From assembly GCA_029953675.1 (NCBI GenBank), contig JAMWBK010000013.1:1-64000 (forward strand): a stretch of DNA of 64,000 nt, written 5' to 3'. How positions within the stretch are numbered: position 1 is the stretch's first letter; every line of letters starts with the position of its first letter. The notes below the pieces were generated by a model that searched no databases, had not been told where the DNA came from, and saw nothing but the letters and a program-made list of their open reading frames with translations. The position numbers were made by a program, and so were the translations under genes. Shown piece by piece: positions 42,003 to 53,420 of this stretch. Source of the DNA: Rhodosorus marinus (lineage: Eukaryota > Rhodophyta > Stylonematophyceae > Stylonematales > Stylonemataceae).

Positions 42003-42160
42003 TTAATGGCTTTATTAGCATAGCCTACAGCGCTACGCAAACCGTGAAAAGGAACTAAGAACTAGGTAGGGAAGTGTGCAAACCCAGGCGCCGATGGCGC
42101 GCCGATGGCGCGCCTCGGCAAGCATGCTGCTCGAATATCGCCACAGAGAGACACTTAAGC
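42003..42160 (-). mobile_element. Family C 3' fragment (C5)
   Basis: This is a short family C 3' end with a TTTATTAGCATAGCC-type tail and an internal duplication of GCCGATGGCGCGC. It is followed at once by the tail of G1 (TTGATGCGCTACGC). Confidence 0.75.
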
Positions 42161-44805
42161 TTGATGCGCTACGCAAACGTAAAAGGAAACTAGGGGCTGG
42201 GAAGAAGAGCATGGAAACCCAGGCGACGGTGGCGCGCCTCGGCGAGCATGTTTGCTAGAATACAGCCGGAGTGCGATACTTAAACGGCGGAGAAGCACCA
42301 GACATTCTTCAGGATGTTCGCTAAAACACTTACGTAGCTCTCCAAACTTGACTTTTCCAGATGCCCAGAGGTTTTCATAACGAAAGGCTGGAACCTGTGA
42401 GACCGGCCCTTTTCCGCGGGAAGCCTTGCCATGCTCTTAGCGTACCGTCGTTCGTTCACGCGGCGAAGTACAGAAGCTGCTACCCCCCCTGCGGAGAGCG
42501 GCAGAAGGCAGATATGTACCGGACACGGGGCAAGTGACAGCGAGGTCCAAATATGCTGAGCGTCTGGCCGCTGCGTTCGAGAACTACTGATCTGCGATGC
42601 AACGAGTAGAGGTGGTTGCGGAGGGTTTACTAGGCCCTGCCGATTCCACCTCGACGGTGTAGCCAATTCTTGTCTAGTGTTCGCTCAGGATGTATTTCAG
42701 GCGCTTGTGTCTGTTCGTGCGATGACCTCGCAGTAGTCCGCAGGAGCCCAGAGAATGTTACCCACATCCGTCGATACGGCTCGCACATCCTCGGCAGAAG
42801 GAAGCGCGATTAGAATGCCAGTAGACCTGTGGAAGACCCAAGTCGAAGCGTGCCGCGGTCCGGAACTGGAAGGCGTTCAGGCGTTGGCCCGGTGGCGAGG
42901 GCATAGTGGTTTAGCCATAGGTGGGATAGATGCCCTTCCCATGCCCCTTAGACGAGCCGCAGTGGTAGACGGAGAACGTGGTGATTCGAGCAAGATTGCG
43001 TGAGCAACACTGGGTTGGCCCCAAGTGAGGCTATGTTGGATCACATCAGTGCGGGAACTCCACGATCTGCTCATACCGGAGTAATCGGCCGCGGGTGACT
43101 GTGGGCTGGCTTCCCCATCGTCGGCCAGCACGCGATTAACCATATATTCCACTACAGACTCATCGCGTCCCCATAGCATCTCCTTTCAGGAACTGAACGT
43201 TCTCTTCCGGTACGGCATTGACGCCTGTTGCAGGTCGTTGTATATGCGCAGTAACAGCGGCGGAAGGTTGACTGGGTCATCGTTCGTCAGCGCCCAACAT
43301 AAAAGGCTGGCACTGCGGAACCTAAATCCCACAAGCGTATGAAGAGCTGTGGTCCAGGAGGCTACCGTCGCCGTCGAGCAGGGCAAGACGCCGGTCACCC
43401 ACTCCAAAGCCTCCCACTCCAAAGCCTCCCAGGCGCAAGGGTAGAGCCATCTGAGCCCGTATCAGGTCCCTGTCAGGTGCCGATGCCGAAGCACGTGGTT
43501 CGTCTAAGACTGTGCCCCAACGTGTTAGCGTCGCCTCGTCCGCCTTAGCAGCAGTCCACCTCCCCATTGCGGTGGAAGACTTCGCAGCCAATAGTTGAGT
43601 CGGGGACCCGCACAAGGTCGGGAAATCTGGCACGCCGATTGCAGTATACCATCAGGAAGGCGTTCAATGGCATGTGTGAGCTGCCTGTGCCGGGTTAAAA
43701 CTCGTTCGCAGGAGGATTGGACGAAGTATTCACTCCCCAACCCAATACCATGATGCATCAGATCCTCAGGTTGGCAAACATGCCTCAGAGCGTCGGGGAG
43801 ACTGCCCGGAGGGGCTTCTCTGGGTGGGAGAAAACAACACTTCTCCGGCTTGACTATCGACCCCACCTCACTTGCTAGGGTTTGGATCCTGGTCAACCCC
43901 AGATCTTAGTCCGTAGGACTACCCATCAACGTCACATCGTCATGATATGCACAGATGCGTAGGTCGTCCATCTCGGTCACGACTTGCACCAGAGCGAGCT
44001 GCAAGGCTCAGGCGTGAAGGACCGGCCCACAAGGGTCCCCTTTTTGTACCCCTATGTATTCTTCAACAACTTCATCCCCCTCAGACATAGGTAGGGGAGG
44101 CCTCCTCCCGCGTAGATCCCAGCCAAAAACGGCCAAGCCTCAGGAAAAACCCTTCGAACCACCTCCAGTGCGTGCGTCCGCGATAAACTGTGGAAAACGT
44201 TCCGGAAATCAATAACCAAGATGCCCCAGGCCGGCTTAATGGCCCCCTCGAGCTCGATCGCATGGGTAATCAGTTCGCATCCCCCAGAAAACCCCACTCC
44301 CACTTGGAGAGGAGTCAAAAAAGCTGTAACACGCTGGCGTAGTCGCTGTCATAGCCACCTCCCCGCTAACTTTCGTATGCTCTTAGTCATTCCGATGGGC
44401 GGAAGACGCGGATGCTCTGCCGAGTGATCGGCTTCGCAATCAAACAAAACTGCGCCTGCCGTAAGCGTGCCCATGGTGTTGACGCGCGTACAGTTCCCTT
44501 CAAAAAGTAATTCACAATCTTCACCAGTGCGCGTTGGCCCGTCTCGCTCAAAGCCTGCAATAATTCCGTGCGAAGGCCTGAAGGCCCAGGGGAACGTCCG
44601 CGGCGGGAGGTACGGAGAAGTTCCTCGAAATAGGACTCGCGAAGCGTCGTATCTATGCACAGGCGGGCCAACTCTGATAGGTCGAGAAGGGCTTCAAAAT
44701 TGGGCTGGAACTCCACATCGGACGATGGAAATAAGGCGGATACCGGTTCCGCAAGCCGGTCATCATAGGGGAGGACAGACGCCTGTCCCACTAAAACACC
44801 AGCGA
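42161..44805 (-). mobile_element. Family G element, 3' two thirds, heavily decayed (copy G1)
   Basis: The 3' UTR (GCGTAGCGCATCA-like) is at 42161-42270, then ORF2 remains to about 44805, where the copy is cut and joined to A-like sequence. It is homologous to G2 at the window's right end but in opposite orientation. Confidence 0.8.
42280..44805 (-). pseudogene. Copy G1 ORF2 remnants: RT and RLE
   Basis: At least seven separate frames hold recognisable pieces in order from high to low coordinates: SYFEELLRTSRRGRSPGPSG, MTPLQVGVGFSGGCEL, VIDFRNVFHSLSRTHALEV (motif A, with altered residues), VGSIVKPEKCCFLPPREA, GPRLNYWLRSLPPQWG, RTDVIQHSLTWGQ and HRFQPFVMKTSGHLEKSSLE. Many indels and stops make this an old copy. 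Confidence 0.75.
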
Positions 44806-44819
44806 TCTTCACCGCGCGC

Positions 44820-45098
44820 CTCGAACATCAAAGCAGCGTTCAAATGCCACAGCAAGAAACTTAAACGAGCAAATGAGGACAGACGGTCAGGGCGTTCGAG
44901 GACACTTGTTGAATCGCCACTGACACGTGTGGACTCTGAGCTGACTTAGAATGAATTGGTTTAATCGGAGGCTAAAAGAAAACCCCAGAGGGAAAAAAAA
45001 CGACTACAGAGGGAAAAAAAACGACTAAGCGCGGCGAAGATCGCGCGCTTCCAACATCAAAGCAGCGTTCATACGCGACAGTAAGAAACTGAAACTGC
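44820..45098 (-). mobile_element. Family A-like 3' end fragments (two pieces)
   Basis: Piece one (44820-44895) and piece two (44948-45098) each carry the last ORF2 codons of a diverged family A relative. The second has the 3' terminus GAATGAATTGGTTTAATCGG on +. GAGGGAAAAAAAACGACTA is duplicated in tandem at 44985-45027. Confidence 0.7.
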
Positions 45099-45099
45099 T

Positions 45100-45452
45100 C
45101 TCCGCACCGGGGCAGCAGTTCCTGTTCGTCGCCACGTTGAAGCAACGACGGTACGTTGAGAGCATAGCCAATCTTCCCCGGGAAGAGGGCTGGTCTCACA
45201 GGTTCCAGCCTTTCATTGTAGAAACCTTGTGGCATCTGGAAAAGTCAAGCTTGGAGTGGCTACGTAAGTGTTTTACCGAGCATCCTGAAGAATATATGGT
45301 GCTCCTCGGCCATTAAAGTATCGCATTCTGGCGGTATTCTACATGCTCGCCGAGACTCGCCACCGTCGCCTGGGCTTACATGCTCTTCTCCCTAGACCCT
45401 AATTCCTTTTACGTTTTGCGTAGCGCATCAGGCTATGTTAGTTAAAGTAACA
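45100..45452 (+). mobile_element. Family G 3' fragment (copy G4)
   Basis: This holds the RLE end of family G ORF2 (RFQPFIVETLWHLEKSSLEW) and the 3' UTR in plus orientation, ending GCGCATCAGGC, TATGTTAGTTAAAG. At 45454-45471 the same terminus begins again inverted, giving a 17-bp palindrome arm pair. Confidence 0.75.
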
Positions 45453-45471
45453 CAGCCTGATGCGCTACGCA

Positions 45472-46256
45472 TGGGAGGCCACCTCTCGCACTTGTGGTTA
45501 ACCACTCTACTGTCGTCATGGAGTCATCGTCTCGATGCTTTCCAGTTCCGTTCTGCCGCACGGATCTATCCAGGCTCCTTGGCACTCTAATCGGCCGTCT
45601 TTCTGTCAGGGATGTGAGAGCCGGATTGACGCTTGTGGCTACCACTTCCTGGGTTCCTGCGGACTGTTGAGAGGTCTCCGAACGAGGCGTCACACTCGCC
45701 CCAAGTACATCCTCAGCGAATTTTTGACTCGGATAGGGCATACGGTTGAGGTTGAGTCGGAACTTCCCAGATCAATCTCGGACTCTGCACCGCCCCGTTG
45801 TATAGCCGATCTCCTCGTCTCCGACGCTGCTGCCAGACGCTCAACATATGTGGACCTTGCGATTACCTGCCCCGTGGCCAGCGCCCACCTCACCGCAGCC
45901 GCCCGCCGCCGGGGGGCCGCGGCTTCAGCCCTTCGAAGAGTTAAGGAACGACGGTATGCTGAGAGCATGGCCAGTCTGCCTTGCGCTGAGGGTCGCTCTC
46001 ACCGGTTCCAGCCATTCATTGTGGAAAGCTTTGGTCACGTGGATAAGTCGGGTTTAGAGTGGTTGCGGAAATGTTTTGCTGAGCATCCTACTGAATATTT
46101 GGCGCTCTTGAGGCTTTAAGTGTCTCCCTTTGGCGATATTCCAGCGACATGCTTTCCGAGGCGCGCCATCGGCGCCTGGGGTTGCATGCTTCTCTCCCTA
46201 GTTATTAGGTCATCTTCACGCCTTGCGTAGCGCTTCAGGCTATGCTAGTAAAGTCC
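45472..46256 (+). mobile_element. Family B fragment, 5'-truncated (copy B4)
   Basis: This runs from MGGHLSHLWLTTL in ORF2 to the decamer tail (46247-46256). A short internal deletion removes YLGLPQ near 45570. The RLE codons (CQGCESRIDACGYHFLGSC, VDLAITCP, VKERRYAES) are intact in a frame open to 46119, with a changed stop relative to B1. Confidence 0.88.
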
Positions 46257-46261
46257 AATAA

Positions 46262-48575
46262 AAACCGAAACCCGACCACGAGCCGGCACACCCGCGTCTC
46301 CGGCCAATCGGCATGGTTGAGAGTCTACGGAAACTCGCCGGGAGGTGGCTATGCCAGCGCCTACGCCAGCGAGTCAGCGCCTTTATGGCACCTTGGCAGG
46401 TAGGGGTAGGATTTTCCCGGGGTTGGGAACCAATCACCCATACGATCGAGCTCTAGCGAGCAAGTAGGCCTGATTGGGGCGTTTTGGTAGTTGACTTCCG
46501 TAACGCGTTCAACAGCGTCTCGCGCGGACGCATGCTTTGGAGGTGATTCGCAGGGTATTCCCGGAGGCGTGGCCGTTCCTATCCGATATTTACGGAGGGG
46601 GGAGCCTCCCTTACTTGACAACGCAGGGCTCTGTGTTTGCAGCACGTACTGGCGTTCAACAGGGTGATCCTTGTGGGCCGGTACTTCACGCCTGTGCCTT
46701 GCAGCTCGTGCTCCAGCGACTGGCGGCTGAGGTGCCGGAGCTGCGCATCTGTGCCTACCATGACGACGTGACGTTGCTGGGCACTCCTGAGCACTTGGCT
46801 CGGGGACGGACCCAGATCGAAGCAATCGCTCGTGGAGTAGGTCTAACCGTGGAACCCGAAAAATGCCGTTTTCTCGGCCCGCGTGAAGTTTCGAGGGGCT
46901 CCCTGCCACCTAGTCTCCGGGCCCTTGGTGAACATGCGGGGCTCGAGCACCATGGCGTCGGTTTCGGGAGTGACAACTTTGTCCAAGACTCTTGCGAACG
47001 AGTTTTAGCGCGCCATAAGCAGCTCACCGACGCCATTGAGCGCCTACCGGATAGTATGCTCCAATCGGCCTGCCTGCTCTCCCGCTTTTGTGCCGGCCCC
47101 CGACTGAATTACTGGCTGCGAAGCCTTCCACCGCACTGGGGCTCGTGGATGGCAGCCAAGGCGGACGAGGCGACGCTGAAGCACTGGGGAACGCTCCTGG
47201 ATGAACCCCTGGATGTAGAAGCGGCTCCTGACAGGGACCTAACTCGTGGCCAGATTGCCCTACCTTCACGATTAGGCGGATTTGGAGTGGCCGACCGTGG
47301 ACTCGTATGCTCGGCGGCGGCGGTCGCCTCCTGGGCTACCGCGCTTCGCACCTTGGTGAGTTTTCGGATGCGAAGTGCTTGCCTTTTGGCTAGAGCACTG
47401 ACTAGCGAAGACCCCGTGACCCTTCCGCCGCCGCTTTTGAGTATCTATGATGCTCTGCAACAGGCGTTCATCAAGTGCAATGCCGTGCCGGACGAGAGCC
47501 GATCTAGATTTCGCTCCTGGAAGGAGCTGTTATGGGGACGAACTGAGGCGCTCGAGGACTCTCCCATCGACAGAGTACTCGCCGACGAGAGGGAAGCTAG
47601 CCCCGGGTCACCGGTTGCCGATTACCCGGGTCTGAGCCGATTGTGGAGCTCGCGCACTGATGTGATACAACATAGCCTCACCTGGGGCCAACACAGTGCC
47701 GCTCACGCAATCTTGCTCAACTCTCCACTCACACCGCCTACCACCGCCGCTCGCCTCCGCGGCATGGGAGGCCATCTTTCACATTTGTGGTTAACGACCG
47801 TGCCGTCATCACTGGGTCACCGTCTGGATGCCTTCCAGTTTCGCTCTGCCGCACGGATTTACCTGGGTTTGCCACATGCTCCTTGGCACTCTAATCGGCC
47901 GTATTTCTGTCAGGGATGTGAGAGTCGGATCGATGCTTGTGGTTATCATTTCTTAGGTTCATGCGGACTGTTGAGAGGTCCTCGTACGAGGCGTCACACT
48001 CGCTTCAAGTACATTCTCATCGAATGTCTGACTCGGGTAGGGCATACGGTTGAGGTGGAATCGGAACTACCCAGATCGGTCTCAGATAGGGCACCGCCCC
48101 GCTGTATCGCAGATCTCCTCGTCTCCGATGCTGCCGCCAGACGCTCAGCATATGTTGACCTCGCGATTACATGCCCTGTGGCAAGCGCCCATCTCACGGC
48201 TGCCGCCCGTCGCCGGGGATCAGCTGCTTCGGCCCTTCGCCGCGTGAAGGAACGACGGTATGCTGAGAGTATGGCCAGCCTGCCTCGCGCTGAGGGTCGC
48301 TCCCACCGGTTCCAGCCTTTCATTGTGGAACGCTTTGGTCACGTGGAGAAGTCGGGTTTGGAGTGGTTGCGGAAATGTTTCACTGAGCATCCTGTTGAGT
48401 ACTTGGAGCTTTTGCGCTTAAGTGTCTCTCTGTGGCGATATTCGAGCAGCATGCTTGCCGAGGCGCGCCATCGGCGCCTGGGTTTGCACGCTTCCCTACC
48501 TAGTTCTTAGTTCCTTTTACCGGTTTGCGTAGCGCTGTAGGCTATGCTAATAAAGCCAATAAAAACCAGTAAAAT
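46262..48575 (+). mobile_element. Family C element, 5'-truncated (copy C2)
   Basis: This starts in ORF2 before the RPIGMVESLRK motif and ends in GCGTAGCGCTGTAGG, CTATGCTAATAAAGCC, AATAAAAACC. Its 5' edge is directly after the decamer tail of B4. Confidence 0.88.
46537..48510 (+). pseudogene. Copy C2 ORF2: RT palm to RLE, open for 657 codons
   Basis: The longest undamaged family C reading frame here starts just after RT motif A. The region before it (VVDFRNAFNSVSR) is in another frame because of a 2-nt insertion near 46528. It contains GVQQGDPCGP, AYHDDVTLLG, LNYWLRSLPPHWG, CQGC-X9-H-X4-C, RRHTRFKY, ADLLVSDAAARR, YVDLAITCP and VKERRYAES, to TAG 48508-48510. The first ATG in frame is not a natural start. 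Having few lesions, it was probably inserted recently. Confidence 0.85.
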
Positions 48576-49404
48576 CACCACCACATCCGGATGACGTTCC
48601 AGCTTACATTCGGATGACTCTCAGCTTAATGCCCGCTGATCGTTGATTGAATCCTTACTCAATCATTCACGATCTTGACGGATTTGGTTTTCAACATACA
48701 GACCCATGTTTCTACCATCCTCCTGGGTACCGAAGACTACGTGGATTTTCAGGGGAGCATTCGACGTATGCAGATTGGCTGTAATCCGCTAACATCTTGT
48801 AGCAATTTGCTAGGGAGATATCCAATACTCGCCATTTTACTCTTAGCTATCTTTGCTAGTTCATCCAACCATCCGTTTGACTATGTGCCTCTCTTATACG
48901 CGATTCTTCCACACGTCCATGGTTTCAATAGAGCCCCCCCTAGCTTTTTAGTGTCGAGCTTGACTCTCTGATCATTATCTTCAGCTCACCGAACATTTTG
49001 ATGAGGTACGTTGATCTGACTGAACCATTTAGTCAAATGGTGGTTTTACTAACTGAATTGAACTGAACTGAATAGCTTTATCTCTGATTCACTGGTCAGA
49101 GACGAATGAGTATGTTTATTTGGAGAACATCATGGCCTCTTCAGATCAGGCACAACGTGTCTTCTTCGTCTCCAAATCCGGAAGTCGAAGCTAAGGATAG
49201 GTTTTCGCTATTCCCTTTTTCGGCCCTATCTGGACTTTACTAGCAACCCTATCTTAACTTGCTGCTTTTCGAGCTTGATCTTCTGATAAGCGAGCAGTCT
49301 CATGCTTGTAGATCCTCTTTCCACATTCTTGAAGACCCAAACCGCGTGGTTGATAATTTTCCATACTGTCGACTTCAACATCTTACTAGCAACAGGGATC
49401 CCTC
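48576..49404. other. No recognised gene; one isolated family B decamer
   Basis: The only familiar element is GGACTTTACTAGCA at 49232-49245, the extreme 3' end of family B without the rest of an element. Confidence 0.5.
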
Positions 49405-51072
49405 TCAATACTCTTGCACGCCGTTAATGGTGTCCTTGCCATCTCCACCATCGATGATCTGGACCTTGTCATCGGTAGCCGTGATCGAGTCATCCCCGGC
49501 GTTCCCATAGATCCTGTCGTAATACCCGCCTTCCAATGTGATCTCATCGTTGCCGTCTCCTCCGTAGATCTTCTTGCCAGGATGTCGGCTCCTGGCCCAT
49601 ATCGTATCGTCGCCTTCATCGCCTTTCACCACTGCAAACCCTCCTTGGTAGCGGTTGATGTTGTAGTTTCTGATCTCGTCATCACCAAGGCCTGTTTGAC
49701 ACAGTATCGAGAGCGTGTAAGTGACCGAAGAGTCCCGAAAGCAGAGAGAGCGGAGAGACTTGCTGTTTCATCATATACCTCCAGACTGGTAAAAACCTCC
49801 GTACCCTCCGGCGCGGAGGTAATCGTTGCCTTCGCCACCGAACTGTCGCTCCCCTCCGATAAGTCTATCGTCCCCATCTCCGCCATAAATTTCAGAGTCA
49901 TACTCTGAAGTATCCTTCAGGTAGTCATTCCCGTTCCCCCCACTAATCTTGTTCTTCGCGTAGGGAGCTTGCGACTCCGCCGTCCCTGGGTGGTCCAGGA
50001 CAAAATCGTCCCCATCTCCGCCCTCCAGGGTGTCATTATCGTCACCGCCATGTATGTAGTCATTCCCTCCGCCGCCAAGAACATGATCCCGACCTTCGTC
50101 TCCATACAGTTTATCGTCATCGTCACCACCATCGATGTAGTCGTCGCCCCCGCCACCTTTCACAACGTCGTCGCCGCTCCCTCCGAACAGCGTATCGGCA
50201 TCCTCCTGACCTGCGATATAGTCATCACCAGCACCACCAAAAATCTTATCATCTCCAGGGTCTCCTATAGCAAAGTCGTCTCCGTCGTTAAGAAACACTC
50301 TATCATCACCATCGCCAGCGAAGACACGGTCATCGCCGGTACCTCCCACGAGCTTGTCATCTCCACCAAAGCCACGAAGTCTGTCGTTCCCACCGTAGCC
50401 ATAGATGAAATCCACGTACTCTGTCCCGTCCAGTTTGTCGTCGCCACTGGTTCCTCTGATGACGTTCTTGCAGTTCATCTGGAGCTTGGGGTCCTTGGAC
50501 TCGGGAGTTGCCCTCGAAAGAACTGTGCTCGTCGGTCTTCGAAAGACATCGGCTTGGACCCTTACACAGAGGGGCTGCACGTCGCAGCAGTTTCGCTCAG
50601 CAATGAGAGCATTCGGCTTGAGGAACCACGAGAACTTTTGAACGTAGTTCTCGTCAAGATTGTTCGGAACCCTTGTGAGCGTTTTGATCTTGGTGAAGGG
50701 CAGGTGGGGGTAAGCAGTCGCGTCGAGCTTCGAGATGACGCTACAATCGGAGAAGAGTCCGATGTAGACGCGGCTTAAAGTCGAACCAGGAATTCCACTA
50801 AACTTTACCTTGAGTGGCTTCGTAGTTCGCAGCCTTTTGCTTGAAGTTGAGAAACACACCTCTCCCAGCCAGTCTCTCTTCTTATCGGTAAGCACTAGGC
50901 AGGTTTTCGAGAAGAACCTAAACGACTGCGACGGGAGGATTTTGTCAAAACAGGTCGACAGGCTACTCTGTCTAGCTGAACTCCTTAGGCCGACCCTGCT
51001 TTCCGCCAGAGATACAGAACCGAGAGCCACAACAACCACAGCGCAAACGAATAACCTCCCGAACAGAGCCAT
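49405..51072 (-). CDS. Secreted RTX-type calcium-binding repeat protein, one intron
   Basis: The two exons are 51072-49779 and 49691-49405, together 526 codons. The ATG at 51072 begins a signal peptide (MALFGRLFVCAVVVVALGSVS). Residues 25-200 form a Cys-containing domain I do not recognise. From about residue 204, glycine- and aspartate-rich nonapeptides (GGxGDDxLxG style) run almost to the C-terminus, the pattern of hemolysin-type calcium-binding repeats that fold into a parallel beta-roll on binding Ca2+. The repeats resume in phase across the intron (SGGLGDDEI), which supports the splice. No lipase, protease or pore-forming region is visible, so nothing suggests a toxin. RTX repeats are mainly bacterial, so old transfer followed by intron gain is possible. 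The product is probably extracellular or in the wall. Confidence 0.8.
49692..49778 (-). other. 87-nt GT-AG intron (phase 1)
   Basis: On the minus strand it begins GTATATG and ends TGTCAAACAG. It interrupts a glycine codon of the RTX repeats. Reading through it meets a stop at 49771-49773, while removing it restores the repeat phase exactly. It is the only intron I can support in this window. Confidence 0.8.
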
Positions 51073-51370
51073 AGTAGATAAACGGTTTGCGCACCTACAG
51101 AACACGGCACCTCTCGGATCATACCCACCGCGACTTGAGGAATTTATCACATCCAACGTCTAAAATACAACTCTTATAGAGCAAGCTTCCCAAGGTGACG
51201 GGTTCCAGTCCTCACACAATGCACCAGTCCAAAACCAACCGCAAGAAAAAAAAAAAAACACCAAACACATCGCTCCGTGAAGTGCTAGCCTCCATCCTGG
51301 AGTACACAACTCCTTCCAGGAGTACACATCCCCTCAAAGTCAGCCAGCCACTCCCAATACCGAAACCTCG

Positions 51371-51488
51371 CTTCCAGCTAGGACAGTCACAACAGTGAAG
51401 CGAGTCAGTTTAGTAAACTAATGGTGGTGCTTCCAGCTAGGACAGTCACAACAGTGAAGCGAGTCAGTTTAGTAAACTAATGGTGGTT
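51371..51488. repeat. 59-bp tandem duplication
   Basis: CTTCCAGCTAGGACAGTCAC and the rest of the unit, including GTTTAGTAAAC and AATGGTGG, is repeated almost exactly at 51430. It starts about 300 bp upstream of the RTX gene. Confidence 0.9.
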
Positions 51489-52524
51489 TAGTCTACAAAA
51501 TGCGACAGGCATTTATTCTGGCTTTATTAGTTTTATTCGCAACAGCTGGCTACGTACACAGTCTATTTTTCTTCCATGATTCATTCTTTATTGGTCCAAG
51601 CAGAATTTATCTTGGGACAATCAATGAATGAAAATGTGGGACACCTAAAGTTCAGGGATTGCATGGACAATCATAGAGTATTCTCCTTTGCACGTAGTGG
51701 TGATGATAGGACGGTCGATATAGAAGCAGAGCTTCCCCGAAAATGAGACCAGCGATATTGGTGACCACAGGGATTCACGAACAGTAGGCTATTCGACGGT
51801 GGATGGAGAGCCGCCTAGGATGACAAGTTGTGGTTTTTTGTACTTCTTTGGCATTACGCCCAGAGGGGGCTAAAGGGTATGTTAGTTAAGCCACCGTGGA
51901 GATCAGAGTTCAGTGGGAAGTAGGTACAAAGGAGACGGCATAAAACATGGAATCGAATGGAGGACGGGGTTTCCTTTGGTGTGAATCCTGATATACCTGC
52001 GTCTGATTTGTAATTCCTTTGCATAGGCTCATGGGTTTTATCCCAGCAATGCTTACCACTGGAGACCTTTGAAGAATGGTTTCATTCCACTCTCGTTCAA
52101 CCTCGCCGAATCGGGCACTTAGGAGGTGAGTGTTACGGATATTCAGCCGAAATTCCCTTAGCTCCGAGGGAATTTTGATATGTGCACAGACCGTCCTCAA
52201 ATCTGCAACGGTCGAATTGATCAGTCCATTGTTTTGGATTGTCCTTTTTTTCTTCTGGGTGTAACGCTTATCCACGCCACCCAGAGGACTTCATCTTCAT
52301 CTCTCACTCATGGAAGAACAACAACCCAAGTTCAATCCTGCCCTAAATAGTCCTTCAAGGTACTGAAAATAGAATAGTGGAACCCTTATGTTGAATGAAT
52401 GAATTGGTTAACACGGAACCTTAAGTTAAGGCTTAACACATTGTTGGCCACTGTCTTAGTAAATGTTGGCCGGAGAGGCCATTCGGGATCATACCAAAGG
52501 GGGTACTGCGGTAGTATCGCCTGG
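51489..52524. other. No recognised gene
   Basis: A 120-codon open frame (52275-51910, minus) has no ATG start and no recognisable domain, so I do not call it. GAATGAATGAATTGGTTAAC at 52384-52403 resembles an inverted family A tail. Confidence 0.45.
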
Positions 52525-52740
52525 TACCTCTGGTCATTGAGTTCTCTCGGTTTATGGGTTCCGTTGGTTCTCGCTGGCTGCGCGAACGCCCTCACCCCCT
52601 GTCCTGGTTGTTTACCCGTTTAAGTTTCTTGCTGTGGCGTATGAACGCTGCTTTGGTGTTGTAGGCGCGCGATCTTCGCCGCGCTTAGTCGTTTCCCCCC
52701 TCGGAGTTGTTTCTTTCAGTCTCCGATTAAACAATTCGTC
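52525..52740 (+). mobile_element. Diverged family A 3' fragment
   Basis: This carries the last ORF2 codons in broken frame (LVIEFSRFMGSVGSRWLRERP) with the 3' end CCCCTCGGAG...CAGTCTCCGATTAAAC and a short tail. Confidence 0.7.
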
Positions 52741-52999
52741 AGTATAGCAGGTAGTGGATATGTAGTGCGTGTGGGGTTACGTTAGTCTGGGGTTGTAGCG
52801 TAGCGACTGTATCGTGATTGATCTGGATCGTCCGTCCTCGTCGTACGACGGTGGACTACCCGCTCGAGTACTTACTGAATCGAGGGTGTGAGGCATGCTA
52901 GGGATCAATAAAGAAGAGGTACGGGTTCTGGGGATAAGTTGGGGGGAGCCCAATTTTGTGAACAGAAAATAGAGGTTCGGATCAAATCACCGCGTGTTA

Positions 53000-53206
53000 C
53001 AACTGAACGAATTTGTCTAACCGGAGGACTGAAAGCAAAAACCCCGCGGGGAAAGATAGACTATGCGTGGCGAAGATCGAGCGCCTCTAACATCAAAGCA
53101 GCGTTCATATGACACAGCAAGCAACTTAAACGGGTAAACAGCGAAGAGAGACGCGGTCAGGGCGTTCGCGGAACAACTCCGGAAGCCAACGAGAACCCGC
53201 GGAATC
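53000..53206 (-). mobile_element. Diverged family A 3' fragment
   Basis: This has the same 3' terminus in reverse (GAACGAATTTGTCTAACC, then GGAGGACTG) followed by the end of ORF2. It is cut at 53206 by the start of an LTR-like sequence. Confidence 0.7.
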
Positions 53207-53420
53207 TGCTGGAACTCCATATGTGATCTAGGCCTCTCGTACTAGTCTAAGGCGAGTCACTTAGATTAGGACGGTTTTCTTCTATATCTAGCACCAATAT
53301 CGGGTGTTTAATAAAATAGCCACTCTGCGATCAGAAGGGTCGATTTAGAAATAGGTAACTGTGTATGCGCCTCCGTGGGTCTCCATAGCCCAGTAAGAAC
53401 TTCCAGTCCAACAGGCTAAT
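53207..53420 (+). mobile_element. Copia-like LTR fragment, left
   Basis: TGCTGGAACTCCATATGTGA and the following ~60 nt, then CTCCGTGGGTCTC further on, match 56456-56570 with scattered differences. A further pair of ~90-bp direct repeats (53440-53530 and 54329-54415, TCTTTGTTTCCTGTT...) lies inside the interval and may be LTR or leader debris. Confidence 0.55.

Noticed and set aside
49405-51072. RTX repeats as a sign of a bacterial toxin gene or bacterial contig
   Set aside because: No toxin, protease or lipase domain is visible, there is no secretion operon nearby, and a spliceosomal-type intron interrupts the gene.
51190-51235. tRNA-like B box (GGTTCCAGTCC) before CACACAATGCACCA
   Set aside because: No matching T stem, no A box and no anticodon arm could be drawn upstream.
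51910-52275. 120-codon minus-strand open frame
   Set aside because: It has no ATG start, signal peptide or recognisable domain, and low-complexity composition at the start.
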